Positions 7,742 to 16,717 of a DNA stretch of 63,635 nt are shown here, piece by piece. The position numbers and the translations under genes were made by a program. This DNA is from Parasulfuritortus sp037439465. GTDB taxonomy: Bacteria; Pseudomonadota; Gammaproteobacteria; Burkholderiales; Thiobacillaceae. The notes under the pieces are model-generated. The model made no database searches. It was not told the DNA's origin and saw only the letters and a program-made list of their open reading frames with translations. The DNA lies in NCBI GenBank assembly GCA_037439465.1, contig JBBIVX010000018.1:1-63635 (forward strand). The letters run 5' to 3'. Every line of letters begins with the position of its first letter. Position 1 is the stretch's first letter.

Positions 7742-8887
7742 TCAGTGCACGGCGTGCCGCAGCAACGCCTGTTTCAGCCAATCCTGGCCGTCGGTCAAAT
7801 CGAGCCCGCCATTGCGCAGCCAGCGCAGCAGCGGATCCGGGTGGGTGAACAACTTTTTCAGACCGCCGCTGGTGAACTGCATGGAAGCCACGTCCTCCCT
7901 CCGGCGTAATGCATAGGCTTGGAGCCGGCCGTCTTCGCCGGGGTTCCCGCCGGTGGCCAACATTTCCGCCAGGAGCCGGCTGTCGCGAAAGCCCAGATTC
8001 ACCCCCTGGCCCGCCAGGGGATGGACAGTATGCGCGGCATCGCCGATCAGGACCAATCTCGGCCGCACCCACTCTCCGGCCCGCCGCCGCTTGAGGGGAA
8101 AAGCCCGCGGCGGCGTCAGCTGACGCAATTGGCCCAGGACCTGTTGTCCTGCCGCCGCCACGTCGGCGGCAAACTCGTCCGCGGAACAGGCCAGGCGTCG
8201 GGGCACAGCGTCTTCCGGGGTGGACCAAACGATGGAGATACGCCGCCCCGGCAACGGCAGATAGGCCAAGATGCCGTCGCCGCGGAACCACTGCCGGGCG
8301 ATGCCGCGATGCGGTTTTTCGGTCTCGAAGTTGGCCACCACGCCGGATTGGTGATAATCCTCGACACTGACATCGATGCCGGCCTGCCGCCGCAGCCAGG
8401 AATCGGCGCCATCGGCACCCACCAGTAAGTGACAGTCGAGTTGGCGGCCATCGTTCAGCAAGAGCGCGTGACGATCATCGCCCCAGATCACGGCACGCGG
8501 CTGGCCGGCGACGATGGTGACGTTGGGCACCCGCGCCAGGGCCTGCCAGATCGCCCATTGCAGCCGGCCGTTCTCGGCGATCCAGGCCAACTCGGGCAGC
8601 CCCGCCGACAGGGCGTCGAACTCCAGATGCCCGCCTGCATCGCCGGCGACGCGCATGGCCCGTACCGCCTGCGCCCGCACCGGCTCCGACCAGCCGCCGA
8701 GGGTACTGAGCCAGGACACGTTGCCGGGGCTGAAGGCATAAACGCGTGCGTCCCAGGCGTCGCCGGGCGGAGCGGGCGGCCGCGCTTCGACCAGGGCGAC
8801 CCGGTAAGGCGTGGATTGCAGCGCCAGCGCCAGCGCGGCGCCATTGAGGCCGCCGCCGACGACGAGAATATCGAAATGTTCCGTCAT
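7742..8887 (-). CDS. UbiH/UbiF-family FAD-dependent hydroxylase (probable UbiF-like)
   Basis: A 381-residue flavoprotein monooxygenase of the ubiquinone pathway. The N-terminal dinucleotide fold is DILVVGGGLNGAALALAL; the second FAD site is in RPRLVLIGDAAHTVHPLAGQGVNLGFRD; the DG-type motif is LLVGADGADSWLRRQAG. It follows UbiH with an ATGA overlap (8884-8887), so the two are translationally coupled and probably hydroxylate different positions of the ubiquinone ring. Which position this one acts on cannot be read from sequence alone; betaproteobacteria encode several paralogues. dsbC follows. Confidence 0.88.
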   Translation of the reverse strand: MTEHFDILVVGGGLNGAALALALQSTPYRVALVEARPPAPPGDAWDARVYAFSPGNVSWLSTLGGWSEPVRAQAVRAMRVAGDAGGHLEFDALSAGLPELAWIAENGRLQWAIWQALARVPNVTIVAGQPRAVIWGDDRHALLLNDGRQLDCHLLVGADGADSWLRRQAGIDVSVEDYHQSGVVANFETEKPHRGIARQWFRGDGILAYLPLPGRRISIVWSTPEDAVPRRLACSADEFAADVAAAGQQVLGQLRQLTPPRAFPLKRRRAGEWVRPRLVLIGDAAHTVHPLAGQGVNLGFRDSRLLAEMLATGGNPGEDGRLQAYALRRREDVASMQFTSGGLKKLFTHPDPLLRWLRNGGLDLTDGQDWLKQALLRHAVH

Positions 8888-10065
8888 GCCTGCGCCCCGA
8901 ACATCATCTTGCGGGCAAAGGCCCGTTTCAGCGGCGGCAACACGTCCAGCGCGGTCAGCGCCAGGCCGCGCGCCTGGGCGATGACCGGCAGGTCATTGGC
9001 AAACGCCTGCACCAGCATATCGGTCATGGCGATGCCGCCGCCGACATCAAAGCGCCGCCGTTGCCGGTAGCGGCTGAGAAAGTCGGGGGCGCCCAGCCCT
9101 TCGCGTTCTGTGTCGAGCAGGGTCTCGGCCAGCCACCAGGCATCGCGCAAGCCCAGATTGAAGCCCTGCCCCGCCACCGGGTGCAGGGTCTGGGCAGCAT
9201 TGCCGATACGCACCAGACCGGGCTTTACGACGCTCCTGGCGGTAATGAGGCGCAGGGGGAAGGCGGCCCGCGGCCCGGCCGCAAGGAAACGTCCCTGGTA
9301 ATCGCCAAAGGCCTGTTGCAACGCCCTCAGGAAGGTGGCCTGGTCCCAGTTCAGTCGGCTCTCCACCGCCTCTGCGGGCGTGGTCCAGACCAGCGCGTAG
9401 TCACCGCCTTCCTCGCCGCAGGCAGACGATCGCACGGGCAGCAGGGCCATCGGTCCAGGCGGAGTGAAGCGCTCATAGGCGCGATTGGCATGCGGCAGCG
9501 CGGTGCGCACCGTACAGATGAGCGCGCTCTGGCCATAATCCTTGACGCTGATATCCGCGCCACCGAGTCCCTTGCCACCATCCGCCAGGACGATCAGCCG
9601 CGCGGTGAGCGTCCGCGACCGGCCTGCCCTTTCATATTCGACCAGGCCGCAACCCGCCGCCGGGCGCGCCGCCGTAACGCGGGCAGAGGTGATCAGGCAG
9701 GCGCCGCTGTCGGCCAGCCGCCCGGTCACGGCGGCATAGAGGTCACCGTATTCGGCGGTGTAGCCCAGGGCCGTCTCCCCCAGTTCCGCGGCCGCCAGCA
9801 CGGCGCGGCCAAGGCGTCCGCGCTGGGAGACGTGGATACTGGCGATGGGGGTGGCGCGGCCGGCCAGGGGCGACCAGGCCTGCAACCGTTCCAGGATGAG
9901 TCGTGTGCCCGCCGATAGCGCCAGCACACGCGGATCGCGGGCGGTGAGGTCGGTCTTCGCCTCCAACACCGCCACGGCCAGCCCGCTGCCGCGCAAGGCC
10001 AGGGCCAGGGCGGCGCCTACCGGACCGCCGCCGACGATGGCGACGTCGAAGGTATCTAAAGTCAT
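8884..10065 (-). CDS. ubiH: 2-octaprenyl-6-methoxyphenol hydroxylase-type enzyme
   Basis: A 393-residue FAD-dependent hydroxylase of ubiquinone synthesis. It shows FDVAIVGGGPVGAALALALRG near the N-terminus, DPRVLALSAGTRLILERL in the UbiH-typical position, IVLADGG in the middle, and the C-terminal FAD motif VRIGNAAQTLHPVAGQGFNLGLRDAWWLAE. The DPRVLALSAGT stretch and the position before the UbiF-like paralogue favour UbiH. It lies 36 bp after pepP, in the same direction, as in many proteobacteria where pepP-ubiH form one operon. Confidence 0.92.
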   Translation of the reverse strand: MTLDTFDVAIVGGGPVGAALALALRGSGLAVAVLEAKTDLTARDPRVLALSAGTRLILERLQAWSPLAGRATPIASIHVSQRGRLGRAVLAAAELGETALGYTAEYGDLYAAVTGRLADSGACLITSARVTAARPAAGCGLVEYERAGRSRTLTARLIVLADGGKGLGGADISVKDYGQSALICTVRTALPHANRAYERFTPPGPMALLPVRSSACGEEGGDYALVWTTPAEAVESRLNWDQATFLRALQQAFGDYQGRFLAAGPRAAFPLRLITARSVVKPGLVRIGNAAQTLHPVAGQGFNLGLRDAWWLAETLLDTEREGLGAPDFLSRYRQRRRFDVGGGIAMTDMLVQAFANDLPVIAQARGLALTALDVLPPLKRAFARKMMFGAQA

Positions 10066-10101
10066 GGCGTCAGGGTCCAGCTTCTCGGCACGGCCAGGAC
10101 T

Positions 10102-11409
10102 TCAACGTCCATCACGCATGGTCTCCTCGATCTCGGTCACCGTCTTCGGTGCCGCGGCCGTCAGCACCTCGCAGCCGGTCGCCGTCACCCGCACGTCGTC
10201 CTCGATGCGCAGGCCGATATGATGCAGCCGCCGCGGCACGCCGGGCGCCGGCCGTATGTAGAGGCCGGGTTCCACGGTCAGGGCCATGCCCGCTTGCAGC
10301 GGCCGCCAGTCGCCGTCGCGTTTGTAATCACCGACATCATGCACATCCAGACCCAGCCAGTGGCCGGTGCGATGCATGTAGAAGCGTTTGTAGGCCTCCG
10401 TCTCGATGAGGCCGTCGAGCCGCCCCTTGAGCAGGCCGAGGTCCTTCATGCCCTGGGTCAACACCCGTACCGCCGCGGCATGGGGCCGGTTCCAGTCGTT
10501 GCCCGGACGCACGGCTTCGATGGCAGCGGCCTGGGCGGCGAGCACGATCTCGTAGACCTCCTTTTGCACGGCGGAAAAGCGGCCGTTGACCGGAAAGGTG
10601 CGGGTGATGTCGGCGGCGTAGCCGCCATACTCGGCCGCGGCGTCGATAAGCACGAGATCGCCAGCGCGCAGCGGCTGGTCGTTGGCCACATAATGAAGGG
10701 TACAGGCATTGCCGCCGCCGGCGACGATGGAGGGATAGGCGGGTGACTCGGCGCCGCAGCGGCGGAATTCATAGAGCAGTTCGGCCTCGATCTCATACTC
10801 GTGGCTACCCGGCCGGGTAGCCGCCATGGCGCGACGGTGGGCGGCGGCGGAAATGTCGGCGGCGCGGCGCATGAGGTCGAGTTCACGCTCATCCTTTACC
10901 AAGCGCAGCTCATCCAGCAAGTCGCGCGCGTCGATTAGGGTCGCCGGCGACCGCACCCCGCTTCGCGCCCTGGCGCGCACCGTGCCCAGCCAGCCGGTGA
11001 CGCGGCTGTCCCAGGGCGGATTCTGGCCGATGACGTAATACAGCGCCGGGCGGTCTTCGAGCAGGGCCGGCAGACGCTTGTCCAGTTGCGCGATCGGCCA
11101 GGCGGCATCGAAACCGAAGGCGGAGCGCGCGGCCGCAGGACCCCAGCGGAAACCGTCCCAGACCTCGTGCTCGCTGTCCTTCTCGCGACAGAACAAGTAT
11201 TGCCGCGGCCGTCGGCCGGCGCGCAACAGCAGCACCGCCTCGGGTTCCGGAAAGCCGGTCAACCACCAGAAATAGCTGTCGGGCCGGTAGGGATAGTGGG
11301 TATCGCGGTTACGGATCGCCTCCGGCGCGGTGGCGATAAGCATGACGCCCTCACCCATGGCCTCCATGACCTGACGGCGGCGCTGGCGATAGAAGGCGTA
11401 ATCAGGCAT
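10102..11409 (-). CDS. pepP: Xaa-Pro aminopeptidase
   Basis: PepP removes an N-terminal residue preceding proline and uses two Mn ions. The 435-residue product has the N-terminal creatinase-like domain (ATAPEAIRNRDTHYPYRPDSYFWWLTGFPEPEAVLLL) and the pita-bread catalytic domain. Metal-ligand regions are DLVLIDAAAEYGGYAADITRTFPVNGRF (two Asp), HRTGHWLGLDVHDVGDY (His) and LTVEPGLYI and GLRIEDDVRVT (Glu). I start at MPDYAFYR (11409), whose ATG overlaps the murU stop by a few bases; the longer start at 11430 has no support. It sits in amgK-murU-pepP-ubiH. Confidence 0.95.
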   Translation of the reverse strand: MPDYAFYRQRRRQVMEAMGEGVMLIATAPEAIRNRDTHYPYRPDSYFWWLTGFPEPEAVLLLRAGRRPRQYLFCREKDSEHEVWDGFRWGPAAARSAFGFDAAWPIAQLDKRLPALLEDRPALYYVIGQNPPWDSRVTGWLGTVRARARSGVRSPATLIDARDLLDELRLVKDERELDLMRRAADISAAAHRRAMAATRPGSHEYEIEAELLYEFRRCGAESPAYPSIVAGGGNACTLHYVANDQPLRAGDLVLIDAAAEYGGYAADITRTFPVNGRFSAVQKEVYEIVLAAQAAAIEAVRPGNDWNRPHAAAVRVLTQGMKDLGLLKGRLDGLIETEAYKRFYMHRTGHWLGLDVHDVGDYKRDGDWRPLQAGMALTVEPGLYIRPAPGVPRRLHHIGLRIEDDVRVTATGCEVLTAAAPKTVTEIEETMRDGR

Positions 11410-12094
11410 CGAGTTCTTTGTCCAGGGCATAAAGACGGGCGGGTGTGCCCACGTCTTCCCAACGGCCAGGGTAATGCTCGCCGCTCACCTGCCCGCGCGC
11501 CATGGCGGCGGTCAGCAAGGGCGCCAGCCTGGCCTTGGCGCCAGGCACGATGGCAGCGAACAGTTGCGGCCGGTAACAAGCGATGCCGGAAAAAGTGAGA
11601 CGCGGCACCTGCGGGTCGAGAGGCGAGGTTACCCTGTGGCCGTCGAGTGCAAAGTCACCCAGTGGGTGATGCGGCGGATTGTTCACCAGAACGAGGTGGG
11701 CGAGGTGGTCAGGGTCGTTTGCCATGGCCGAGAGCATAGCGCGCAAGGCGGCATAGCCATAGTCCGTGTAGACATCGCCGTTGGTGACCAGAAAGGGGGC
11801 CTCACCCAGCCGCGCCAGGGCCTTGGCGATACCGCCGGCAGTTTCCAGCGGCACACCCTCGGCCGACCAGGCAATGTGGACGCCCAGGGCCGAACCGTCA
11901 CCCAGGGCGTCCTCGATCTGACGCCCCAGGTGGGCGTGGTTGATGACCAGATCGGTGAAGCCGGCTTGGCGCAGACGTTCGATCTGCCAGACGAGCAGCG
12001 GCTTCCCGCCTACCGGCAGCAGCGGCTTGGGCGTGTGTTCGGTCAGCGGGCGCATGCGTTCGCCGAAACCGGCCGCCAGGATCATGGCCCGCAT
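11402..12094 (-). CDS. murU: N-acetylmuramate alpha-1-phosphate uridylyltransferase
   Basis: MurU makes UDP-MurNAc from MurNAc 1-phosphate in the peptidoglycan recycling route that bypasses MurA and so the fosfomycin target. The 230-residue product has the nucleotidyltransferase signature AMILAAGFGERMRPLTEHTPKPLLPVGGKPLL, VPLETAGGIAKAL and the metal-binding NGDVYTDYGY. Its ATG shares a base with the amgK stop (TGATG), and its own stop overlaps the pepP start, so all three are coupled. amgK next to it fixes the identity as MurU rather than a general sugar nucleotidyltransferase. Confidence 0.94.
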   Translation of the reverse strand: MRAMILAAGFGERMRPLTEHTPKPLLPVGGKPLLVWQIERLRQAGFTDLVINHAHLGRQIEDALGDGSALGVHIAWSAEGVPLETAGGIAKALARLGEAPFLVTNGDVYTDYGYAALRAMLSAMANDPDHLAHLVLVNNPPHHPLGDFALDGHRVTSPLDPQVPRLTFSGIACYRPQLFAAIVPGAKARLAPLLTAAMARGQVSGEHYPGRWEDVGTPARLYALDKELDA

Positions 12095-13107
12095 CAGAAG
12101 GTATACCCCACCGCTCCGGTCTTGCCTTCCAGTTGATCGAGCAGCCCAAGGAAAGGATGCAGTTCGGCATAGCGCCGGCAGGCCGCGCGCAGATATCCCA
12201 GTACCCGCGGCATGTCCTTCAGGTAGCCGGCCTTGCCGTCACGGTGGTAAAGCCGGGCAAAGATACCAAGCACCTTGATGTGGCGCTGCACCCCCATCCA
12301 CTCGAAGTCGCGATAGAAATCGGCGAAATCGCTGGCCACCGGCAGTCCTGCCTGCCGCGCGGATTCCCAGTAGCGCACCACCCAGTCGAGCACACGCGCC
12401 TCGTCCCAGGCGATGTAGGCATCCTTGTAGAGCGACACCAGGTCATAGGTGATGGGCCCATAGACGGCATCCTGAAAATCCAGCACACCAGGATTATCCC
12501 GCTCCGTCAACATCAGATTGCGGCTGTGCCAGTCGCGGTGGACGTAGACCCTGGGCTGCGCCAGGTTGTTGTCGAGTATGGCGGCAAAAGTTGCCTCCAT
12601 GACCGCATTCTGCGCCGGCGTCAGGGTCGTTTGCAGCGCTTTGGCAAGGTACCAGTCAGGAAACAACCTGAGTTCCCGCGTCAACAGCGCCGCCTCATAC
12701 GCGGGCAACTCGCGCGGCCGGCTGGCGCGCTGTATCTTCACCAGGGCGGCGTTGGCGTCACGATAGAGGCGGTCGGCATTCGCCTCGTCGAGGGCGGCGA
12801 GATAGGTGGTATCACCGAAATCGGCAAGCAGCAGAAAGCCCTCGTCCAGGTTTTCCGCCAGGATCTCGGGCGTGTTGGCGCCGGCGGCCCGGAACAGCCG
12901 GGCGACATGCACGAACGGCCGGCAGTCTTCGTGCGTCGGCGGCGCGTCCATGACGATATAGCTGCCGGCGGAGGTCAGGGCGCGAAAATAACGGCGGAAG
13001 CTGGCGTCGGCCGAGGCAACCTGAAGATCAAGCAGCGGCGCCGGCAGCACGCCTGCCGTCCATTGCCGCAGGCGCGCCAGGCGATCCGGGGTTTCGCTAA
13101 GTTCCAA
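12094..13107 (-). CDS. amgK: N-acetylmuramate/N-acetylglucosamine 1-kinase
   Basis: AmgK phosphorylates MurNAc and GlcNAc at the anomeric position, feeding MurU. The 337-residue product is an aminoglycoside-phosphotransferase-fold kinase: SADASFRRYFRAL at the nucleotide loop, YIVMDAPPTHEDCRPF, the Brenner-type catalytic motif VHRDWHSRNLML and the metal-binding VLDFQDAVYGPITYDLVSLYKDAY. No ATG fits the N-terminus; a TTG at 13107 gives the family length and I take it as the start, although upstream readthrough in frame is open. The TTG lies 54 bp from the divergent lptD ATG, so the two operons share a compact promoter region. Confidence 0.92.
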   Translation of the reverse strand: MELSETPDRLARLRQWTAGVLPAPLLDLQVASADASFRRYFRALTSAGSYIVMDAPPTHEDCRPFVHVARLFRAAGANTPEILAENLDEGFLLLADFGDTTYLAALDEANADRLYRDANAALVKIQRASRPRELPAYEAALLTRELRLFPDWYLAKALQTTLTPAQNAVMEATFAAILDNNLAQPRVYVHRDWHSRNLMLTERDNPGVLDFQDAVYGPITYDLVSLYKDAYIAWDEARVLDWVVRYWESARQAGLPVASDFADFYRDFEWMGVQRHIKVLGIFARLYHRDGKAGYLKDMPRVLGYLRAACRRYAELHPFLGLLDQLEGKTGAVGYTF

Positions 13108-13109
13108 GT

Positions 13110-13115
13110 TATAAT
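13110..13115 (+). promoter_or_regulatory. Possible -10 element for lptD operon
   Basis: A consensus TATAAT lies 47 bp before the lptD ATG, inside the short region divergent from amgK. No good -35 is visible at 17 bp. On the opposite strand TAGAAT (13139-13144) is about 30 bp before the amgK TTG and may be its -10. Confidence 0.35.
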
Positions 13116-13161
13116 CGGCGCAAGAGATAACCGCACAGATTCTATCATTCGCCCCCCATCC

Positions 13162-15402
13162 ATGGCCTTGCCCCGCCTTCTGCCATTGACCGTCGCCCTG
13201 GCGGTCATCACCGGCGCGGCCAGCGCGGCCGATGAATCGTTGCGGCTGAAGTCCTCCCCCAACCTGACACTGGCGCCGCCCAAGGACACCACCTTGCCGC
13301 TGCCCGCCTTCGTCGAGGCCGACCGCATCGATGGCGTCGCCAACGACCATATCGAGGCGGCTGGCCATGTCGTGGTGCGTCGCCTGGGGGAGCGGATCGA
13401 GGCCGACTGGCTGCGCTATGATCAGCAGGCCGACGAGGTGACAGCCAAGGGCAATGTCAGTCTGCTGCAAGGCGAGGCCCATCTGGAGGCCAGCGAACTC
13501 CGCCTCAAGCTCACCTCCCGCCTGGGTGAGGTAAACCAGGCCCGTTACCTTTTCACCCAGACGCATGGGCAAATCGGTCGCGGCGAGGCGAGCGTCCTGC
13601 GCCTGAACGGGCCCGACCGCTATTTGCTGGACGCGGCCACCTATTCCACCTGCCCCGCCGGCAACGACGATTGGGCCCTGCACAGCCGCAGCCTGGGATT
13701 GGATTACGTCAGCAAGATCGGCCAGGCACGCGAGGTCCGCGTCGACTATCTGGGCGTGCCCATCCTCTACGCCCCTTGGCTGGATTTTTCCCTTGATCGC
13801 AGCCGCAAGAGCGGTTTCCTGACACCGGCGATCGGTGTTTCCGACGACCGCGGCCTGGAGGTGATCGCCCCCTGGTACTGGAATATCGCCGCCAACCGCG
13901 ATGCCACCCTGACCCCCCGCGTCATGTCCAGGCGCGGTCTGCAACTCTCCTCCGAACTGCGCTATCTGGAGCCCCTTTACCAGGGCGAAGTGACCGTCGA
14001 AGCGCTGCCCCACGACAACGTCAGCGGCGCGGGTCGCTATCGCGGCCTGCTCGACCACAAGCAGCGCTTCAACCCGCGTCTGTCCGGCAGCCTGCGTCTG
14101 GAAGGGGTCAGCGACGACAGCTATTTCGCCGATCTCTCCAACCAGGTCAATCAGACCTCGCGCGTCAACCTGCCGCGCGAGGCCACCCTGGCCTACAACG
14201 GTGACGGCTGGAACGCGATGGCCCGTCTGCAAGGTTTTCAAACCCTGCAGGACCCGGCCAACCCGATCACGCCGCCCTATCACCGGCTGCCGCAGCTGCT
14301 GTTAAACTCCGACCGCAATCATCTGCTCGGCGGCAATGCCCATTTCAATCTCGCCAGCGAATTCGTCCGCTTCGAACATACCTCGGCAGCCAAGGCCGCC
14401 GGCAACCGTTTTTATGCCTATCCCAGCCTGGACCTGAACTACGAAGAGACCTACGGCTTCATCCGGCCCAAACTGGGGTGGCACTACACCCGTTATGAGC
14501 TTGACCGTAATCCCGATCATCCCGACACCTTGTCGGCCAGTCGCAGCATGCCGGTATTCAGCCTGGACAGCGGCCTTGCCCTGGAACGCGACTGGGCCTG
14601 GCAGGGACGCGCCTACTTGCAGACCCTGGAGCCGCGCCTCTACTACGTCAACATTCCCAACCGCGAGCAATCGGCGCTGCCCGTATTCGACAGCACCGTG
14701 GCCGACCTCTTTCTCGCCCAACTGTTCTCGGAAAACCAGTTCATCGGCGTCGACCGCATCAACGAGGCCAACCAGATCACGCTTGCGGTCACCAGCCGTT
14801 TTCTGGAGCCGGGTAACGGACTGGAGCGTCTTCAGGTCACCCTCGGCCAGCGTTACTACTTCAACGAGCAGCGGGTCACCCTGCCCGATTTTCCTGCCCG
14901 CGGCAGCAATGTCACCGATCTTTTGGCGCAGTTCTCCGGTCAAGTCACCGACCGCTGGCGCGTCGCCTCCGGCCTCCAGTACAACCCCGACGACGGCGAC
15001 CTGGCGCGAGCCAATCTGGGCGCCAGCTATCGTGTCGGTCCCGGCAAGCTGATCAACGCCGATCTGCGCTATATCAACCAGCGTTACGGCACCCCCCTCA
15101 ACCAGCTGGACCTCTCCTGGCAATGGCCGCTCAAGCCGGGGTGGTATGGCCTCGGCCGCATCAACTACTCCTTCGAGGAAAACCGTCTGGTGGAAGGTCT
15201 GCTTGGTTTCGAGTACAACGCCGGTTGCTGGTCCCTGCGCGGCGTCATGCAGCAACTGGCCACCACCAGCGCGACTGCCAGCCAGGCGTTCTTCCTGCAA
15301 CTGGAGTTGCATGGCCTGACGCAACTCGGACCCAACCCACTGGATATACTTAAACGCAACATTTCCGGATACACCAAGAGCGATGAACTCGACCTCCCCT
15401 GA
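13162..15402 (+). CDS. lptD: LPS-assembly protein LptD
   Basis: LptD is the outer-membrane barrel that, with LptE, inserts lipopolysaccharide into the outer leaflet. The 746-residue product has a signal peptide ending near SAA/DE (about residue 22), the OstA/LptA-like periplasmic domain (about 50-160) and the LptD barrel domain from about 200, with LGVPILYAPWLDFSLDRSRKSGFL and NYSFEENRLVEGLLGFEYNAGCW. Only two Cys are present, C164 in the N-domain and C689 near the C-terminus, instead of the four of E. coli. It is first in lptD-surA-pdxA-rsmA and overlaps surA by 20 bp. Confidence 0.96.
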   Translation: MALPRLLPLTVALAVITGAASAADESLRLKSSPNLTLAPPKDTTLPLPAFVEADRIDGVANDHIEAAGHVVVRRLGERIEADWLRYDQQADEVTAKGNVSLLQGEAHLEASELRLKLTSRLGEVNQARYLFTQTHGQIGRGEASVLRLNGPDRYLLDAATYSTCPAGNDDWALHSRSLGLDYVSKIGQAREVRVDYLGVPILYAPWLDFSLDRSRKSGFLTPAIGVSDDRGLEVIAPWYWNIAANRDATLTPRVMSRRGLQLSSELRYLEPLYQGEVTVEALPHDNVSGAGRYRGLLDHKQRFNPRLSGSLRLEGVSDDSYFADLSNQVNQTSRVNLPREATLAYNGDGWNAMARLQGFQTLQDPANPITPPYHRLPQLLLNSDRNHLLGGNAHFNLASEFVRFEHTSAAKAAGNRFYAYPSLDLNYEETYGFIRPKLGWHYTRYELDRNPDHPDTLSASRSMPVFSLDSGLALERDWAWQGRAYLQTLEPRLYYVNIPNREQSALPVFDSTVADLFLAQLFSENQFIGVDRINEANQITLAVTSRFLEPGNGLERLQVTLGQRYYFNEQRVTLPDFPARGSNVTDLLAQFSGQVTDRWRVASGLQYNPDDGDLARANLGASYRVGPGKLINADLRYINQRYGTPLNQLDLSWQWPLKPGWYGLGRINYSFEENRLVEGLLGFEYNAGCWSLRGVMQQLATTSATASQAFFLQLELHGLTQLGPNPLDILKRNISGYTKSDELDLP

Positions 15403-16717
15403 ACGCCGCCCTGATTCCCGCCTACGCCTCTTCGCCAACTGGTGGGTTGCGCCCCTCATCGCCCTGCTGCCGCTCACTGCGAGCCAGGCCGCACCGGTGT
15501 TGGTGGACCGCATCGTCGCCGTTGTCAACAACAGCGTCATCACCGAGCACGAATTGGCTGCCCGCGTGGAGCAGACCCTGGCGCAACTGGCCAAGCGCAA
15601 CACCCCGGCTCCGGCCCGCAAGCCACTGTCAAAGCAGATGCTGGAACGCATGATTACCGAAAAGGTGCTGCTGCAGGTGGCGGAGGAAACCAGCATCCGT
15701 ATCGACGGCGCCACCCTGGACCACGCCATCAATCGCATTGCCGAACAGAACGGCCTGGATCTCGCCGCCTTTCACGCCGCACTGGTGAGCGACGGTATCG
15801 ACTTCGATGATTTCCGCCAACAGATACGCCGTGAAATGACCATTGCCCGCCTGCGCGAGCGGGAGGTGGACAACCGGGTCGTGGTGGCCGAGGCGGAAAT
15901 CGACAACTATCTAGCCAGGGTCAAGGAGAACCCCGACAAACAGATTGAATACCACCTTGCCCATATCCTGATCCTGGCCCCCGAAGGTGCCAGTCCGGAA
16001 CGGCTGCAACAGCTCAAGGACAAGGCCGGCAAGGCCCTCGCCGAGTTGGCCGGCGGCGCCCCCTTCGCCCAGGTCTCGGCCGCCTACTCGGATGCCGAGA
16101 ACGCCCTCCAGGGCGGCGACATGGGTTGGCGCAGCGAGGCCAAGCTGCCCACCCTGTTCACCACGGCGATCGAGAACCTCAAGGCAGGCGAGACGACGGC
16201 AGTACTGCACAGCGCCAACGGCTTTCACATCCTCAAGCTGCTTGACAAACGGGGCAAGGATGCCGCCTTCATCGTGCGTCAGACCCATGCCCGCCACATA
16301 CTGATCAAGACCAACGAATTGGTCAGCGATCAGGATGCCTATGTCCGCCTCGCCGAGCTGCGTGACCGCATCAAGAACGGCGGCGCCGATTTCGACAAAC
16401 TGGCCAGGCTCTATTCGGCCGACCTCAGCGCCAGCAAGGGCGGCGACCTCGGCTGGCTTAACCCCGGCGACACCGTCCCCGAGTTCGAGCGTGCCATGGA
16501 TGCGCTGGCCATCAACACCGTCTCCGAACCCACTCGTTCCCCCTTCGGTTGGCATCTCATCCAGGTACTGGAACGCCGTGACCAGGATCTCACCCAGGAA
16601 CGGCAGCGTCTCGAAGCCCGCCGCGCCATCCGCGAGCTGAAGAGCGAAGAGGCCTTCGAAGATTGGGTAAGGCAGGCACGCGACCGCGCCTATGTCGAAT
16701 ACCGGCTGGAAGAATGA
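15383..16717 (+). CDS. surA: Periplasmic chaperone/peptidyl-prolyl isomerase SurA
   Basis: SurA escorts unfolded outer-membrane proteins, including LptD, across the periplasm. The 444-residue product has a signal peptide ending near SQA/AP (about residue 36), an N-terminal chaperone domain (VDRIVAVVNNSVITEHEL), two parvulin domains (about 185-285 with YHLAHILI, and about 300-400 with RHILIKTNE and GGDLGWLNPGDTVPEFE) and a C-terminal helix. The start overlaps lptD by 20 bp. The stop overlaps the pdxA ATG (ATGA). The order lptD-surA-pdxA-rsmA is the conserved proteobacterial one. Confidence 0.96.
   Translation: MNSTSPERRPDSRLRLFANWWVAPLIALLPLTASQAAPVLVDRIVAVVNNSVITEHELAARVEQTLAQLAKRNTPAPARKPLSKQMLERMITEKVLLQVAEETSIRIDGATLDHAINRIAEQNGLDLAAFHAALVSDGIDFDDFRQQIRREMTIARLREREVDNRVVVAEAEIDNYLARVKENPDKQIEYHLAHILILAPEGASPERLQQLKDKAGKALAELAGGAPFAQVSAAYSDAENALQGGDMGWRSEAKLPTLFTTAIENLKAGETTAVLHSANGFHILKLLDKRGKDAAFIVRQTHARHILIKTNELVSDQDAYVRLAELRDRIKNGGADFDKLARLYSADLSASKGGDLGWLNPGDTVPEFERAMDALAINTVSEPTRSPFGWHLIQVLERRDQDLTQERQRLEARRAIRELKSEEAFEDWVRQARDRAYVEYRLEE

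Noticed and set aside
12133..13161. N-terminal extension of lptD across the amgK region
   Set aside because: The open frame continues upstream, but LptD starts with a signal peptide at 13162 and the extension is antisense to amgK.
14302..15738. Long open frames on the minus strand opposite lptD and surA
   Set aside because: They lie opposite complete, clearly homologous genes and have no recognisable protein content; high GC makes such frames common.
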